64,000 nucleotides of DNA from Rapana venosa (taxonomy: Eukaryota; Mollusca; Gastropoda; Neogastropoda; Muricidae). The DNA is taken from contig CM054135.1 in the NCBI GenBank assembly GCA_028751875.1, positions 63,152,429 to 63,216,428 of the forward strand. The letters are read 5' to 3'. This document shows, piece after piece, positions 13,161 to 23,370 of this stretch. The stretch's first letter is position 1. Every line of letters starts with the position of its first letter. Under the pieces are notes generated by a model. That model searched no databases and was not told where the DNA came from. It worked only from the letters and a program-made list of their open reading frames with translations. The position numbers were made by a program, and so were the translations under genes.

Positions 13161-13299
13161 TCGATGGATTGAAAACATAATAAAAAAGAATAATTTTTGT
13201 ACAGAAGTAACAAAAAAAAACAAAGTGGAGAAAGTGGAAGATGTGAGAGTATAGACCAGTTGCAGAAACTACACACACATGACATGAGAAGCCCTGTTT

Positions 13300-14350
13300 T
13301 GTTTTTTGTTTGGGGTGGTGTTTTTGTTGGGAACCCCCTTGGTTTTTTCAGGGGGGTTGGGAGGTTGTTTTTTTTTGGTTTTTTTTTTTTTTTTTTTGGG
13401 GGGGGTTCACACACACACACACACCACCCCATCCCCCTTCCTTCCTTAACTGCTGCATGAACACTAACCAGGGTACTCCAATACATCCAAAATAAAAAAA
13501 TTTCACTCAGTAGACCAGAATGTTTCAAAAATTTAATTGAAAAACCAAAAGGGGCCATGAAACCCTTTAGGGAACCTATTGTACGTTTCTCGTTTTCCGC
13601 CTGTGACATAAAAATGGGGGTTTTTTCTTTCTTGCCCGTGCTTCGCCACCCGTGCACGGTTCAAGTGTGCTTTTTCTTTGGCCCCTTTTTTGGGCTCTTT
13701 TGAGTTTTTTTTTTTATTTTTTTCCATTTTTCTTTTTTTTATTTTTGTTTTGGGGGTGGGTGTTTGTGTTTTTTGTTTTTTGCCAAATTTTTTCCCCCGC
13801 AGAATTTTTCCCCCGAACAATTTTTTTGGAAAATGTGGGATTTCTTTTTTTGCAAAAATATGCCTGTCTCTTGTTATTCCCAAAATTGTATCAAGGGGAA
13901 GAATAAACACCCGATCTGTTGGGAAAAAGTGGGGAGGGGGTGGGGGGGGGTTTTTTGGGCTTTTTTTTGGTTGGTTTGGTTGGGTTTTTGGGTTTTTTTT
14001 TTTTGGGAAAAGCCTTTTTTTTTTTTTTTTTTATTTTTTTTTTAAAAGTTTTTTTAAAAAGGGGGTTGAAAGTGAAAGTGTAAAATATCCAGCGAATTTT
14101 TGCTAGGATTTGATCAATTAAGGAAGGATAAGGGAATTTAGGGATTGGGCAAACTGGACTATTTAAACCCAATTTTACATCCACACAAATTTTCACAAAA
14201 TATTTTAGATTCAGTGTTCCTTCTCCCCCAATCCCTTTTATGTGTCTCACTTTTAATTTTTCTTTTTCTTTTCATTTGGGGGGAAAGTGCATGTCAAACT
14301 CGCCCAGAGGGGTTTGTCAAGGGCAAAAAGCAAGACCCAAAAAAATTAAA
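13300..14350. other. Low-quality (homopolymer-smeared) sequence block
   Basis: Long T and G runs, a CA tract near 13408, and no coherent coding on either strand. The overlapping ORFs here are all rich in F/G or K/P and are artefacts of the smear. Confidence 0.7.
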
Positions 14351-14399
14351 ATCAAAATGCCTCCCCTCAACAAAAAAACCACATTCATCAACAAACCAT

Positions 14400-15500
14400 A
14401 CTCTTTTTGTAAACAGGTTTATTCCTTTTCAATAGTGACTATCGTACAGTGCATGACTGAAATATGCAGGGGGAAAAAAAAACTACAGAAAAATTTTCTT
14501 CTTGAAGATAAAAACAAACATACATGCACACACCCAAACACACCCCACACACACACTCACTCACTCATCATCAACACACACACTCACTCACTCATCATCA
14601 ATCAAATTCACTTTCACGCATACTTCTCATACTAATTTTCAAATCATACTAGATCTTAATTTTCCAATCCACGGCAACATACTAAATAAAAGCTGCGATA
14701 AAGACAAGACACTCTTTCTTTTCTTTTTCTGTGCACTGTTGATCTTTCAACATTCACTACAAGTGAAGTAATATTCAAGTTGTCTTTTTCCTTTTTTCGA
14801 TACCATGCTCATGACATTGAAGAGCTGAAGTAAATGAGATAAATATGTTAAGGTGTACAACACAGAAACATTACTAAAGATTGACCCAGTTTGGTAAAAT
14901 TGTTCTTTAAAAAGATCCTCTGTGACCCACCATATTGTTGTGAAAGTGGTGCCATAGGTCATGGTGCATGCGCATTAACATCAACAGCCTAGTAAGGGAG
15001 ACTAGTATCTGGACAAAAAGCAGACGACGTAATGAGAGGTTAATGGAAGGCTTTGAACAACAGCAGACAATGTTTCTATTTTCAGATTTTATGTTGACAG
15101 AAATCAGATTTTGACGTATGAAATCATAATTCTATTGAAAAAAAAAATCAGATTTTGACGTTTTGAAATCAAATTTTTGCATTTTAAAACTTTTGGCAGA
15201 ACTAATATGAAAAAATTGGAGGGCACACAGGTCTGCTACTGTACCATAGTCTATTTTGGGGGAATGAGAACCAAATATTACAAAATAAAATACCATGAAG
15301 CCTGCCTTTAAATCAGACTTTTTCCACCATTAATTTCACTTCATTTACTGGCCACCAACTAATCAAATTCTGTTCTTTTCTTGAAGTTTGCAGGGCACAT
15401 TTTCAGGAATGCAAACCAATAAATCTACAATGAGAGTGGCTGTCTTCATTGCCGTGGATGAACGAGTCTGTAGCGGAAACAGAGGGGTACGTACGACAGT
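14400..15500 (-). other. Probable SNU13 3' UTR and flank
   Basis: About 1.1 kb after the SNU13 stop without any recognisable coding or transposon. On the - strand an AATAAA signal occurs at 14418-14423. The assignment as UTR is inferred from position. Confidence 0.35.
14528..14602. repeat. CA-rich microsatellite with a duplicated CACTCACT unit
   Basis: CA dinucleotides alternate with two copies of cactcactcactcatcatca. Confidence 0.8.
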
Positions 15501-15625
15501 TCAGATGAGCAACTTTTCAATAGATTTCCTCACTTCGTCGATCTGACTTTTCAACTGTGAACCGTCTTTTGTGGTGATGGAACACGCAATAACTGGTCTA
15601 AATCACACACAGGCTCGCCCCAAAG
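15501..15625 (-). CDS. SNU13: SNU13 last exon
   Basis: Begins after a tttcag acceptor (ctg at 15626-15628 on +). It reads LGRAC, has a small disturbance over about 10 bases, then reads cleanly [32 protein letters not shown] and TGA at 15501-15503. The clean C-terminus is a strong family match. Confidence 0.85.
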
Positions 15626-18600
15626 CTGAAACAAAAACAAAAAAACAAAAAAATAATAAACAACTTGCTTTATTTTGTATCATGTACTTTAGTCACAACT
15701 TCAGTGAGAAAACAGTTTCAATGACTTGGTCTGTAAGAAATGAGCTTGATATTTTCTATGTGCAAGGGTAGATCCATTAAATGCAAAAATGCTATGTATT
15801 TATGGGAAAATGCAACTATCTTTTACCCTTTGAATAATTACTTCAAAATTATATTACTATTTGATTTTAGAACATTTACTGATCAATACATAATGCTTTT
15901 GGAACATCCTACTGATACAATAAACAGCATTATAACAGTGTTGATTCTAGGATTTCAAAATAAGGGGCCCAAGGGTCTCCTAATATGAAAAAAAGGGGCA
16001 TTGCCCCCCCCCCTCCATAAAAAGGGGACAAGTAGTATTTGCTCAAAGTACCCTCAGTCCTCTTAGTTTCCGCTATTTTTTCAAGGGAAACAAAACAAGC
16101 AAGCAGATACATAGGCAGAAAGGATTAAATATACACTTTAAGTGTTGCAGTTCATCTGCAGTAAGCACTTGTGACACAGCAGAGAGAGTGAGTGGGAGTG
16201 GAGGGGAGAGAGGTGGAGGGGGGGAAGAGAGGATGAGGAGGAGAAGAGTAGGGGAGAGAGAGAAGAGAGGAGAACTCGAACGATTTTATTCACAAAAAGG
16301 CCATTGGCCCATACATGAAGGGGGGTTCCGAACTGCTTAGTATTTTGGTTAAAAAATAATAATAAATAAACACACACAACTCACACACATACACACAGAC
16401 ATGATGTACTGTATAACAAAAAGGTCAGCAAAAAATATCACTTAGGATAACATTATCTCTCTTATTCTGAAAGCTTTACACACAATATAAAGTGAGGCTG
16501 CGCACAACCTCAGGATGACTTGATGCCAGAGTAAACAGAGTTAAATAATATAGGCAGCTACTATACTTAACAGGGATGTAGTTCTGCTTACATCCTCAAA
16601 TACTGGACAGCACAACACAAAATGTACTTCATCCTCAGGTGCTTGCTTACATAATGGGCATAGCAGCCTGAGGTCGTCAATATCAATGTTCTCTGTATCT
16701 GAATTTATGAACGTTTATATCTGATCACCAAGTCTAAACTTAGACATATTCTTTTCAAATGTATATCCATATCAAGTTTTAGATAAGGTTTGACATCATG
16801 CGAACTTATAAACTGTCTGTACATTTGAAATCTTTCACTGTTTTGTATATGGTCACTCCATTGCTGCCATCGGCAGTCAATCAATCTTTGCCTGAAAACG
16901 TTAATAAACTCTCTACAATTTCCGACTTCTTGATTGAGCCAAACAAATCCAAACCCGAGTTCAAACAAACAGGTACGTATTTGTGTTGCCCAGTTGTTTT
17001 TCCCTTTGCCATCTAGATCATAAAGCATCTTGTAGGATTTAAAGGTAGCCTGCTCTCATTCATATGCAGAATCTTAATCCAATATCTAATGCATCTTACA
17101 GCAGCATTAACAGAGAGAGGGTATCTATTAGTTTCACTATAAACAAGATCATTGGGTGTACGTCTATCTAAGCCTAAAAACTGCTTTAAAGCAAAGAGGT
17201 GCACTGATTCACAATGTGTTACAGCTGCATCCAAGCCCCAGATTTCTGCACCATATAACACAGTGGGTTGTATTTGTGCATCAAATATCTTAATGAACAA
17301 ATCAAAAGAGTTATTATTCAATATTCGTAGTTTTTTTCAACACAAATAACAAGCTATCGTTTTACCTCGACTTGCCAGATCTTTACATGCAGTTGTGAAA
17401 CTAAGCTTAGTAGAAAAAAGATTCCTAAATATTTATATACATTAATCACAGGCATGTATTTCCATTGTACAAACCATTTTTCATGAGCAGCTAAATATTC
17501 CACCTTTTCTGAATACAACGATATATACTTCTTACTCAGATTAACCTTAAGATAAAGTGAAGTTGCAGCACTGTTTAAGATGTTTATAACTGCATTTGTA
17601 AGCCTACACTGTTTCAGACAGCAGGATAACATCATCAGCAAGCAGAAGAATAAACAACTCTGAGAAATCTTGGGGGGAAAGTGGCACCATGTTTACCATT
17701 ATTTATGACATCTCTGGCTAACTCATTGATAAAAACAGAAAACAATAAGGGGCTACATACATCACCCTGTTTAACACCAGTGGTACAGTATATTATGTCA
17801 GTCACTTTAGTTCCACATCTTATTCTGCTTCTGACAAGCTGATACATGGCTCTCAAACATCGTAGTAGTTTACCCTTCACACCATTTTTCAGGAGAATAG
17901 GCCACAAGTTCCTGTTAACAGAATCAAATGCTTTTTCAAAGTCAATAAATGCTACATAGAGCTTACGGTTATGAGCAAACTGTTTCTGTACAAACGCAAG
18001 CAGAGTAAACATATGATCTATAGTGGAGTATCCTCTCTTAAAACCAGCTTGGTGCTCACCTGTAATATTATTTTTCATAACCCATTCCTGTAACCTATTG
18101 TTAATAATAGTACTATATATCTTACTACTTATGTCTGTAAGAGAAATTCCCCGGTAGTTATTAGGGTTATCAACATCACCCTTTTTATGCAATGTTAGTA
18201 TTATAGATTCAGCCCAGTTATCTGGAAAAAGACCATCATCAAAAATTTTGTTGAATAGTTTTAGAAGGAAAAGCACAATATTTTCACCTCCATATTTTAG
18301 CAATTCACCAATGATTTGATCAGGACCGGCTGCTTTCTCACTCTTTAGTTTTCTAAGTGCCCCTAATATTTCATCTTTACATATGGGACGATCAAAATCT
18401 TCCTCAGTTCCATCACCGTCAACATCAGTAATCATGGATGCTTGGCTGAGTCTTTCTCCAACAGGGTTTTGAAATGTTGAAACCATCTGTCAACTGATAT
18501 ACTATTCTTTGGCTGACTTTTTCTAAATGACGCCTTCTTAACACTTTTCCAGAACTGGATTTGAGAAGAGATAGATGACTTCATATCTGCAAGTAAGGTC

Positions 18601-21600
18601 TTATTATACCGTTTCCTTTTTCGTTCAAGCATGCATTATATTCCCTTCTTGTGACACATTACACGTTTTTTGTCCTGTTTCTTAATGTTTTTTCGGAAAG
18701 TCTTCAGAAGTTTTCTGACCTTATATTTCATACTTTTACATTCATTATCAAACCAAGTATCATTTGATGGACCTTTCTTGATATGTACCTGTTTCTTCAT
18801 ACATTCAGCACTGGCTTTTATGAAACCATTAAACAAATCTAAAGCTTCATTAATGTTCTCATCAATCATCTGAAAGGCATTAAAAAAAATTCACACATGT
18901 TCACATCATGGAGATTTTCTTTATAAACTGAGAGTTTGTTTTCATCCCATACAAACTTTTCCATAACAGATGGCTCCTCAGTTTCCACACCTGTATTATA
19001 TACTGGATTAATATATAATTCAACAGGAAGGTGATCAGAATCAGAACGCTCGGCAACAAACAAACGACATGAGTCAAAAATCTGAGAGAACAAATCATCT
19101 GACACTAAGAAATAATCATTAACACTACATCCTCCATCAGAGATGTATGTATAGCGTCCTTGTTGGTCACCATTACATACGCCATTTAGGATTTGTAAAC
19201 TAAGAGCAGTGCACATATTCAATAGTAATTTACCATAATTGTTGATAACACAATCTTCAGAATTACGATTGCTGCTGAGAGACATACTTTTACTTTGGAC
19301 ATCTGAACTAAAGTCATTTCACATGCTGACAAAAAAAGTTGGGGTCCTGCTTTTTAAGTCCCCCACATAGTATTATATCACTTCATCCTGCCCCCCCAAA
19401 CAAAAATTTACAAACATTTTTCCCAACATAGAAATTCCATTATCATTGCAAACATTTTTAAAAAAAAAGGCGAACCTTCAGGTGGGAAATACCCAGACAA
19501 AAAAAAAACATTCTGAGGAGAGAGAGAAGGATCAAAGTCAAATTTTATTTCCACAGAGTTGGGGAATAGATCAATGGACAAGAGGTAAAAGCCAATAAAA
19601 AAGGGTTTTTTTTTTCTCACCTAGAGGTACACTGAAGAGATGAGAAGAGAGAGAAAGAAGAGAGAGGAAAAAAGAGAAAAGAAAGAGGCCAAATTTTTTT
19701 TTTTCCCCACAATTCAAAAGAAAAGACCCAACCTAGATAAGTTAAACCCAAGTAAAAAAGTCTTTCCACCAATCTCCAGCTCTGAACCTCGGGGCCATGG
19801 CTTTCTGCTTCTCCCAAAAATCCCGCCCAATCACAACACTTCACTTGTCCGGGATAAACCCCTCTTTGAAAGATACGAATCGAAGAGCACAAAACAGGAA
19901 GCCCCGATCTAAAAATCTTGCACAAGGTAGCCACCAACGCTGCTAGGGAAACCACCTTTTTCTCCCCCAAAAGTCCTTCGGATGAGACTATAAACCGAGG
20001 TCCTGTCTGCGAATGCATGCAGAACATCTTCGCCCCGGTTAAACTCCTGTTCCGCTTTTCGTAAGAGTAGGCCATTGTGTGCTGGTGGGAACAGATGACA
20101 GAATTGATAAAAACCGCATATACACATGGGGACTGGTTGTAAAAAAAGTACATAAGTGCTTATTCCCATATCCTCGATATAAAGAATAAAATAAAATTAA
20201 AATAAATAAATACCAACGTAATGATCGCCTCAGGGACTGACAAGGACGAACAAACAATTTCTGTGATTGGTGAAAAGTGCGGCACTTACCCAAAACCTGA
20301 AGCATCTTGAAAGAACTTTGGCGGAAGTAGCGCTTAAGTTTATACAAATGGCAGTTGCATTGCTGTACTGTTGTTCAAAAACGCGCTGTCCAGGATTTTT
20401 TTGCGTCCGTTAGGGCACACTGCCCACATCATTTTGTGGCAATTTTTTAAAAAATGCGGATTCCCGCAAGGGTGCACTCTAGAATCAACACTGTTATAAG
20501 GTTTAAACATATTACCTGCAGAGAGACAAACAATACATATGCATATTCTATTTACAATATCAAACTCCATCCAGAATGTTCAGAAATAAGTGTGCTTTAT
20601 AAAATAAATAAATGAATAAAAAGTCGTGACTGGATCTATCAAATTATGTTGACAGAGAAAAAGAACAAAAAACCCCAATCAAGCAACAAAAACATTTTAA
20701 CATTATCAGAAAATGTGAAAATGAACTGCTTACCTTGCTTTGATCGGATTGAACACATATCGACATTCTGAAACATAAAAACAATTTTGTGGTTAAGAAA
20801 ACATACTGCATCTAGAGACAGTCATTTCCTTTTTTTCTTTCTATTTAAGCAGAAAAAGATTTGTATGAAAATTTAATATTTAGAAATGTTTTTACCCCAA
20901 ACAACGCACAAGCAACAGCACACATCTGTTATACCTATTACATTGTGACTCCTGGTATTCATTTCAGAACAATGACAGTGACCACAAATCTAAGGCTCAT
21001 TGCTTAAAAAGAACTGGCAGATAAGAGCAGATTTTGGATGATGCTGGCAGAGGTGATGATGTGTTGTATGAAGAAAGTTCTTGATGATGTCCATGTTGAT
21101 TCCAACACAATCAAAATTCTAACACAATCAATCACACTCACACTTGCTCAGTGATCCACATATAGGTGTTCATGCCTGAGAGTGAATGATGAGTGGCGAC
21201 AAAGTGTAAAGGGTCAGTGGGTAAATGAATGGATAAGCATGTGCATGCATGCAGGGGTATGCATGCATGCATGCATGCTATGTGCGTGTTGGAAGGGGCC
21301 AGTCTTGCATATGCACATATATACATAACTAGTAAGTCAACAAATATATACTAATATCCATTAAATGTATCACTTCTGTGGTCCACAAAGTAAAAGTCTA
21401 GGGGTTTGATTTTATGAAAAAAAAGGTGTAACAGAAAGAGAATATTCCATTACATATTATTCTACACCATGCTGGCTACTTGGAAGATGTTTCACCAACT
21501 TCATAACCAAATGCATACACCACTCAACATTTTAATACATACATTATTTTTGTGTCATCCATTCCATCAGTAATATAACTAGCCTACTTCTTCATGAAAG

Positions 21601-22110
21601 ATGGAAGAAATTTTGTTTTATTTCAAAAGGAGTCTGAGTGCTAATCTTGGACAAAATAACTAATTCCAAGTATGCAATATGTATTTTGAGTGTGTACTAA
21701 AACCCACAGCAAAAACAATTTATCCCTACACATTTCTGCGCAAAAAGCCCACTCTTATTACACACAAACATGCACCAAAAAGTTGAGACAAAAATTAGAA
21801 GGGGAGGCAGTGCCATATTTATATATTATTGCAAAATATGATCAAGAGACATGTAAACATTACTAATTTCTTTTGGTTTTTTTAAATGTTTGAGCTAGCC
21901 ACATTAAATACTACAAAAATACACTGTGTATGTCAATTGCTTGCATTGTATGTATGTGATTGTACATATATATGTACTATATAAGTACATGTATATAATA
22001 GTAACTCACCTTGTCTTCCACACAGCAAAGGCAATGGAGAGGATTTCCAGGGCTGTGCATCAGCTGCCATCACAATGAATTCACATATCCCTCTGTTCAT
22101 GTTTTTGTGG
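15501..22110 (-). CDS. SNU13: SNU13 (NHP2L1/15.5K) gene, 3' three exons; frame disrupted
   Basis: Homologue of the L7Ae-family protein that binds kink-turns in U4 snRNA and C/D box snoRNAs, in the spliceosome and snoRNP. Exons on the - strand are 22010-22110, 20734-20767 and 15501-15625. The first gives [16 protein letters not shown]; the last ends [16 protein letters not shown], then [16 protein letters not shown] and a TGA stop. These are the conserved family segments. Splice sites are good (cag acceptors, gtgag and gtaag donors), and exon lengths and phases fit a continuous gene. However, single-base gaps and insertions break the frame in the first exon (before NRG, after DAQP, before the donor), in the middle exon, and near the start of the last. 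No N-terminal exon (the KQLRKGANE region) was found upstream. Either this is a duplicated pseudogene with introns, or a real gene with consensus errors; the nearby smeared sequence makes errors plausible. Confidence 0.8.
15985..16380. repeat. Purine-rich low-complexity stretch
   Basis: A G/A-rich tract (about 16180-16280, gagagag and ggagag words) preceded by a short G/C homopolymer region. It lies within the long intron of the SNU13 locus. Confidence 0.5.
16500..19390 (-). mobile_element. Non-LTR retrotransposon, 5'-truncated, frameshifted
   Basis: Reading 5' to 3' on the - strand: endonuclease end (19285-18866, with [10 protein letters not shown] and the N-terminal GDLN region just inside smeared sequence), linker (18869-18432), RT (18486-17635), then the C-terminal region (17641-16590). 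RT shows [40 protein letters not shown], motif [11 protein letters not shown] and [20 protein letters not shown]. After a frameshift near 17670, motif C reads [10 protein letters not shown]. The end carries [20 protein letters not shown] at about 16680, a C-terminal Cys/His motif common in such elements. It lies within the SNU13 intron between 15625 and 20734. Confidence 0.88.
19320..19860. other. Low-quality (homopolymer-smeared) sequence block
   Basis: The start is visible inside the LINE endonuclease: the expected GDLN segment reads as runs of G, A and C from about 19330. No genes. Confidence 0.6.
19905..20192 (+). mobile_element. SINE (GAGACTATAAACCGAGG body)
   Basis: aaagtccttcggatgagact then ctgttccgcttttcgtaaga, ggccattgtgtgctggtggg and catggggactggttg. 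Same family as 46990-47275. The head is degraded. Confidence 0.8.
20734..20767 (-). CDS. SNU13: SNU13 34-bp exon
   Basis: A small exon bounded by tttcag and gtaagc. Its length (11 codons plus one base) and its end (RSKQ, then one base) fit the conserved segment between the two larger exons. The middle carries compensating base changes that break the expected reading. Confidence 0.65.
21140..21310. repeat. ATGC/GCAT-rich short tandem repeat
   Basis: gcatgcatgcatgcatgc at about 21255-21280 within a locally duplicated region. Otherwise 20800-22000 shows no coding besides the SNU13 exons. Confidence 0.5.
22010..22110 (-). CDS. SNU13: SNU13 internal exon (L7Ae core), frame disrupted
   Basis: Between a gttgcag acceptor (ctg at 22111-22113 on +) and a gtgagt donor. 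The central part reads [16 protein letters not shown]. The flanks need base changes: one missing base before NRG, one missing in the CCC after DAQ, and more in the segment that should read as the conserved LPLLC end. The length is 101 bp, where an unbroken exon would be about 104. Confidence 0.8.
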
Positions 22111-22119
22111 CTGCAACAC

Positions 22120-23370
22120 ACCAATATCACATGATCTCATTATTTCCAAACAAACTCATTTACTTTTTTTTGTACACTGATTTAGAGAAAAATATTCCAT
22201 GCAACAAATATTACAATAAATACATAGATGCACAGGAACAAAAAAGTATGATTATTCCATCTAAAATGGCTTTTAAATTCCACACAATGCATGCACATTG
22301 GAAAAAAACCCTGAAGTAGGAAAAGACAACTCACACCCAATTTTTTTAAAATACAGACTTATAAACACAGCAAAATCAATCATAGATTTGGACTTTTCTT
22401 CATTCATTCATTCCATATTGTTTATACAATATAGCCCTACCTACCACGAAAGTCATATCAGGGCTGTCACCTCAATCAGTTTCAGCTGCTCCAGTAACTT
22501 TCACTTCAAATTCAAAACCAACACTTCCTAAAACCTTCAAATATCTAACACTGTCCGAAAAAGAAAAAAAAAACATTAAATGACACAATACCTATATCAT
22601 TCATTCCTTAGGCAAATAAACCAGGCTGTGCTGAGGACGCCAGCCATTCCACTTAATTTATCATCCCCAGATACAAAAAAAGCGTTTAAAAAAATTATAA
22701 CCAAACATTTAAAGTACAAAAAAATATATACTATCAAAACGGCCACATGGGCAAATTACACTGCAGAATGGACACTCCTGTGCCCATCCCAGTGTTTAAA
22801 TATCACTACCTGGCTGCCAAAACAAAACACAGGAAAAATATATTTCTATAATGAAAACAAAATATTTTTTTGAAAGATTTGCTTGAAAAAAGGCAAAATG
22901 GATCGGGAAGGCAGAAATAACATGAGAGATGATAGAAAGGTAAGGAGAAAGACAGAAATGGAGAAAGAAAGAAAAGTATAAATTTCTTCCATGGAATTTC
23001 CAGAAGGTCGGGATGCTAATTATACCGAATGATTTGGATAATCAATTATAAATATGACTATACATTCTATCAAAAATGAATAAAAAAAATTCCACAATCA
23101 ATAAGTTATAGATGGTTTTTTTGTAATATAAAGAAGCCAAATAAAATGCATCTGTAGAATTCTACAGATGCATTTTATTTTTCATGGCCAATACCTGCAA
23201 CTGCAGACTATAAGCAGCCACACTTCTTGCATGATCTGTCACTTTTATTGAAGTAGAGTTACAAATATGTAAATTCTATCTTAACACTGCTTCAGGGGAC
23301 TAAGCATGCAAAATCATGTATATATATATATAATATATAATCTAAGACCAATGAACAAACAGCCTTAGAC
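22120..23370. other. SNU13 upstream intron or flank; no gene seen
   Basis: AT-rich sequence with short ORFs only. I searched it on the - strand for the missing N-terminal SNU13 exon and did not find it. Confidence 0.35.
23139..23180. repeat. 42-bp perfect palindrome
   Basis: Two 21-base arms with no spacer, centred on GAATTC between 23159 and 23160. Each arm reads aataaaatgcatctgtagaa with its last base at the centre. Confidence 0.95.

Noticed and set aside
13197..14250. Many overlapping ORFs on both strands, up to 242 codons
   Set aside because: Smeared homopolymer sequence; no motif or codon pattern supports a gene.
21933..22130. 65-codon - strand ORF as an independent small gene
   Set aside because: It is the SNU13 internal exon plus intron; the true boundaries are the splice sites.
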